From positions 1-6,441 of the forward strand of contig JAYOIK010000137.1 in NCBI GenBank assembly GCA_038118725.1: DNA of 6,441 bases, in the 5' to 3' direction. Positions 5,062-6,441 of this stretch are shown here, in pieces; within the stretch, counting starts at the first letter, position 1; every line of letters starts with the position of its first letter. The stretch is from JADHLJ01 sp038118725. GTDB taxonomy: Bacteria; Pseudomonadota; Alphaproteobacteria; Thalassobaculales; Thalassobaculaceae. The translations under genes and the position numbers were made by a program. A model generated the notes under the pieces. The model saw only the letters and a program-made list of their open reading frames with translations, did not search any database and had not been told where the DNA came from.

Positions 5062-6441
5062 TTTAAGGGAACGCTACGGCCACAAGATCAGCACCCCCGA
5101 GCAGGTTCGGGACGCCATTGGGCCGTGGCCGCGCGCTAAAGCCGCGATCATGTGTCATGGGGTGTTCGACGTGGTCCATCCCGGGCACCTCCGGCATATG
5201 CTCTACGCCAAATCCAAGGCCGAGATCCTGATCGTCAGCCTCACCCGAGACGCGCATATCGAGAAAAGCCGGTTCCGCCCGCATGTGCCGCAGGAACTCA
5301 GGGCGCTTAATCTCGCCGCGTTCGAGATGGTCGACTATGTGATCATCGACGAAAACCGAACGCCGCTGGCCAATATCGAGGTGATCAAGCCGGATTTCTT
5401 CGCCAAGGGGTATGAGTATGTCGCGGATGGACTTCCGCCGAAGACCCATGAGGAAATGAACTTGGTTCAATCCTACGGCGGCGAGATGATCTTCACGCCC
5501 GGCGATCTGGTCTATTCCTCCAGCAACCTCATCAATCTGGCGCCGCCGAGCATCAAATACGACAAACTCGCGACCTTGCTGATCTCCGAGGGCATCAGCT
5601 TCAACGACGTGCGCGACACCCTGGCCAGCCTCAAGGGCAAGCGTGTCCATGTGGTCGGTGATACCATTGTCGACAGCTTCACCGAGACGACGGTGATTGG
5701 CGGTCAGACCAAGACCCCGACGATCAGCGTTCGCTATGACAATCGGCGCGACTACGTCGGTGGTGCCGCGATCGTCGCAAAGCACTTACGCGCGGCGGGG
5801 GCGGAGGTCGTGTTCTCGACGGTTCTCGGTGAAGATGAATTGAAGGACTTCGTGCTCGCCGACTTGGAGAAAGCGGGGATCGAAACCAAGGCGCATATCG
5901 ACGGCACGCGACCCACAACGAACAAGAACGCCATTGTCGCCGATGGATATCGGCTCTTGAAGGTGGACACGTTGGATAATCGTCCGATTTCCGGCGAGAT
6001 TCTGTCGAGTGTCGCTGAGGCGGTCGCCGATACGCCCGCCGACGCCGTTGTTTTCAGTGATTTCCGCCACGGTATCTTCAGCCGGGCCACGATTCCAACC
6101 TTGATCAACGCCATTCCGGAAGGCGTCTACCGGGTCGCCGATAGTCAGGTGGCTAGCCGTTGGGGAAACATCACAGAATTTCATGATTTCGACCTGATTA
6201 CGCCGAACGAGCGCGAGGCGCGGTTCAGCACGGGTGATCAGGATTCTCATATCCGTCCCTTGGCCTCACATCTCTATGACGTGGCCCGCTGCAAGACGTT
6301 GATGCTCAAGCTTGGCGATCGCGGCGTTTTGACCTGCCGAGACGCGAATCACCAAGCCGTCGATGACGCGGTGATCATCGACAGTTTCGCGGATAACGTG
6401 CGAGATCCCGTCGGCGCCGGCGACGCGCTTTTGGCCTATGC
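5054..6441 (+). CDS. Fused nucleotidyltransferase-PfkB kinase (HldE-like, domains reversed), partial
   Basis: The gene is open from ATG 5054 to the right edge (462 codons, 3' end missing). The N-terminal domain (about 30-165) is a cytidylyltransferase-fold enzyme: CHGVFDVVHPGH (34-45) holds the HxGH active site, RPHVPQELR (75-83), KGYEY (118-122) and YSSSNLI (154-160) match HldE-type nucleotidyltransferases. The C-terminal domain (about 196 on) is a PfkB-family sugar kinase: VVGDTIVDSF (200-209), VGGAAIVAKHL (235-245), ITPNEREA (382-389) and DPVGAGDAL (451-459), whose D457 is the likely catalytic base. In E. coli HldE the kinase precedes the nucleotidyltransferase, so here the order is reversed. 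HldE phosphorylates heptose-7-phosphate and then adenylylates heptose-1-phosphate; a similar two-step activation of a sugar phosphate is likely, but the sugar and nucleotide are not known. The start overlaps the epimerase stop by 8 bases. Only the last few dozen residues of the kinase should be missing. Confidence 0.88.
   Translation, partial: MTDLRERYGHKISTPEQVRDAIGPWPRAKAAIMCHGVFDVVHPGHLRHMLYAKSKAEILIVSLTRDAHIEKSRFRPHVPQELRALNLAAFEMVDYVIIDENRTPLANIEVIKPDFFAKGYEYVADGLPPKTHEEMNLVQSYGGEMIFTPGDLVYSSSNLINLAPPSIKYDKLATLLISEGISFNDVRDTLASLKGKRVHVVGDTIVDSFTETTVIGGQTKTPTISVRYDNRRDYVGGAAIVAKHLRAAGAEVVFSTVLGEDELKDFVLADLEKAGIETKAHIDGTRPTTNKNAIVADGYRLLKVDTLDNRPISGEILSSVAEAVADTPADAVVFSDFRHGIFSRATIPTLINAIPEGVYRVADSQVASRWGNITEFHDFDLITPNEREARFSTGDQDSHIRPLASHLYDVARCKTLMLKLGDRGVLTCRDANHQAVDDAVIIDSFADNVRDPVGAGDALLAY

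Noticed and set aside
5063..5785. A 240-codon minus-strand frame
   Set aside because: It lies antisense to the nucleotidyltransferase-kinase gene, whose conserved motifs cover the same bases; long antisense frames are common in GC-rich DNA.

Overview
The window is GC-rich (about 60% by eye) bacterial DNA. It looks like part of a surface-glycan or nucleotide-sugar locus of a Gram-negative proteobacterium, plausibly an alphaproteobacterium. That placement is an inference from the gene types (RTX-type protein, GT4 glycosyltransferase, FkbM methyltransferase, extended SDR enzymes, heptose-type kinase/nucleotidyltransferase) and codon style. No marker gene fixes the taxon.

Layout. (1) Positions 1-157, minus strand: the first 52 codons of an RTX-like, glycine/aspartate-rich protein that runs off the left edge. 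(2) 158-814: about 650 bases with no convincing gene. It holds a small inverted repeat upstream of the RTX gene, a doubtful short reading frame followed by a terminator-like hairpin, a perfect-to-near-perfect 16-bp x 3 tandem repeat, and a plausible sigma70-type promoter for the next gene. (3) 818-1972, plus: GT4-type glycosyltransferase. (4) 1998-2927, minus: FkbM-family SAM methyltransferase, convergent with the glycosyltransferase (25-bp gap). (5) 3053-4054, 4051-5061 and 5054-6441+, plus: a tightly overlapping operon of two different NAD(P)-dependent extended SDR sugar epimerase/dehydratases, then a fused nucleotidyltransferase-PfkB kinase cut by the right edge.

How the genes may work together (inference). 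The last three genes look like a module that makes an activated sugar. The fused enzyme would phosphorylate a sugar phosphate and couple it to a nucleotide, as HldE does for heptose, and the two SDR enzymes would change its stereochemistry or oxidation state. The glycosyltransferase could transfer such a sugar and the FkbM enzyme could O-methylate the product. The neighbouring RTX protein could be a surface or secreted protein sharing the locus, but nothing in the sequence ties it directly to the glycan.

Most notable points: the fused enzyme has its two domains in the opposite order to HldE and altered kinase loops, so it is probably a divergent subfamily with an unassigned substrate; and the 16-bp tandem repeat lies just upstream of the glycosyltransferase promoter.
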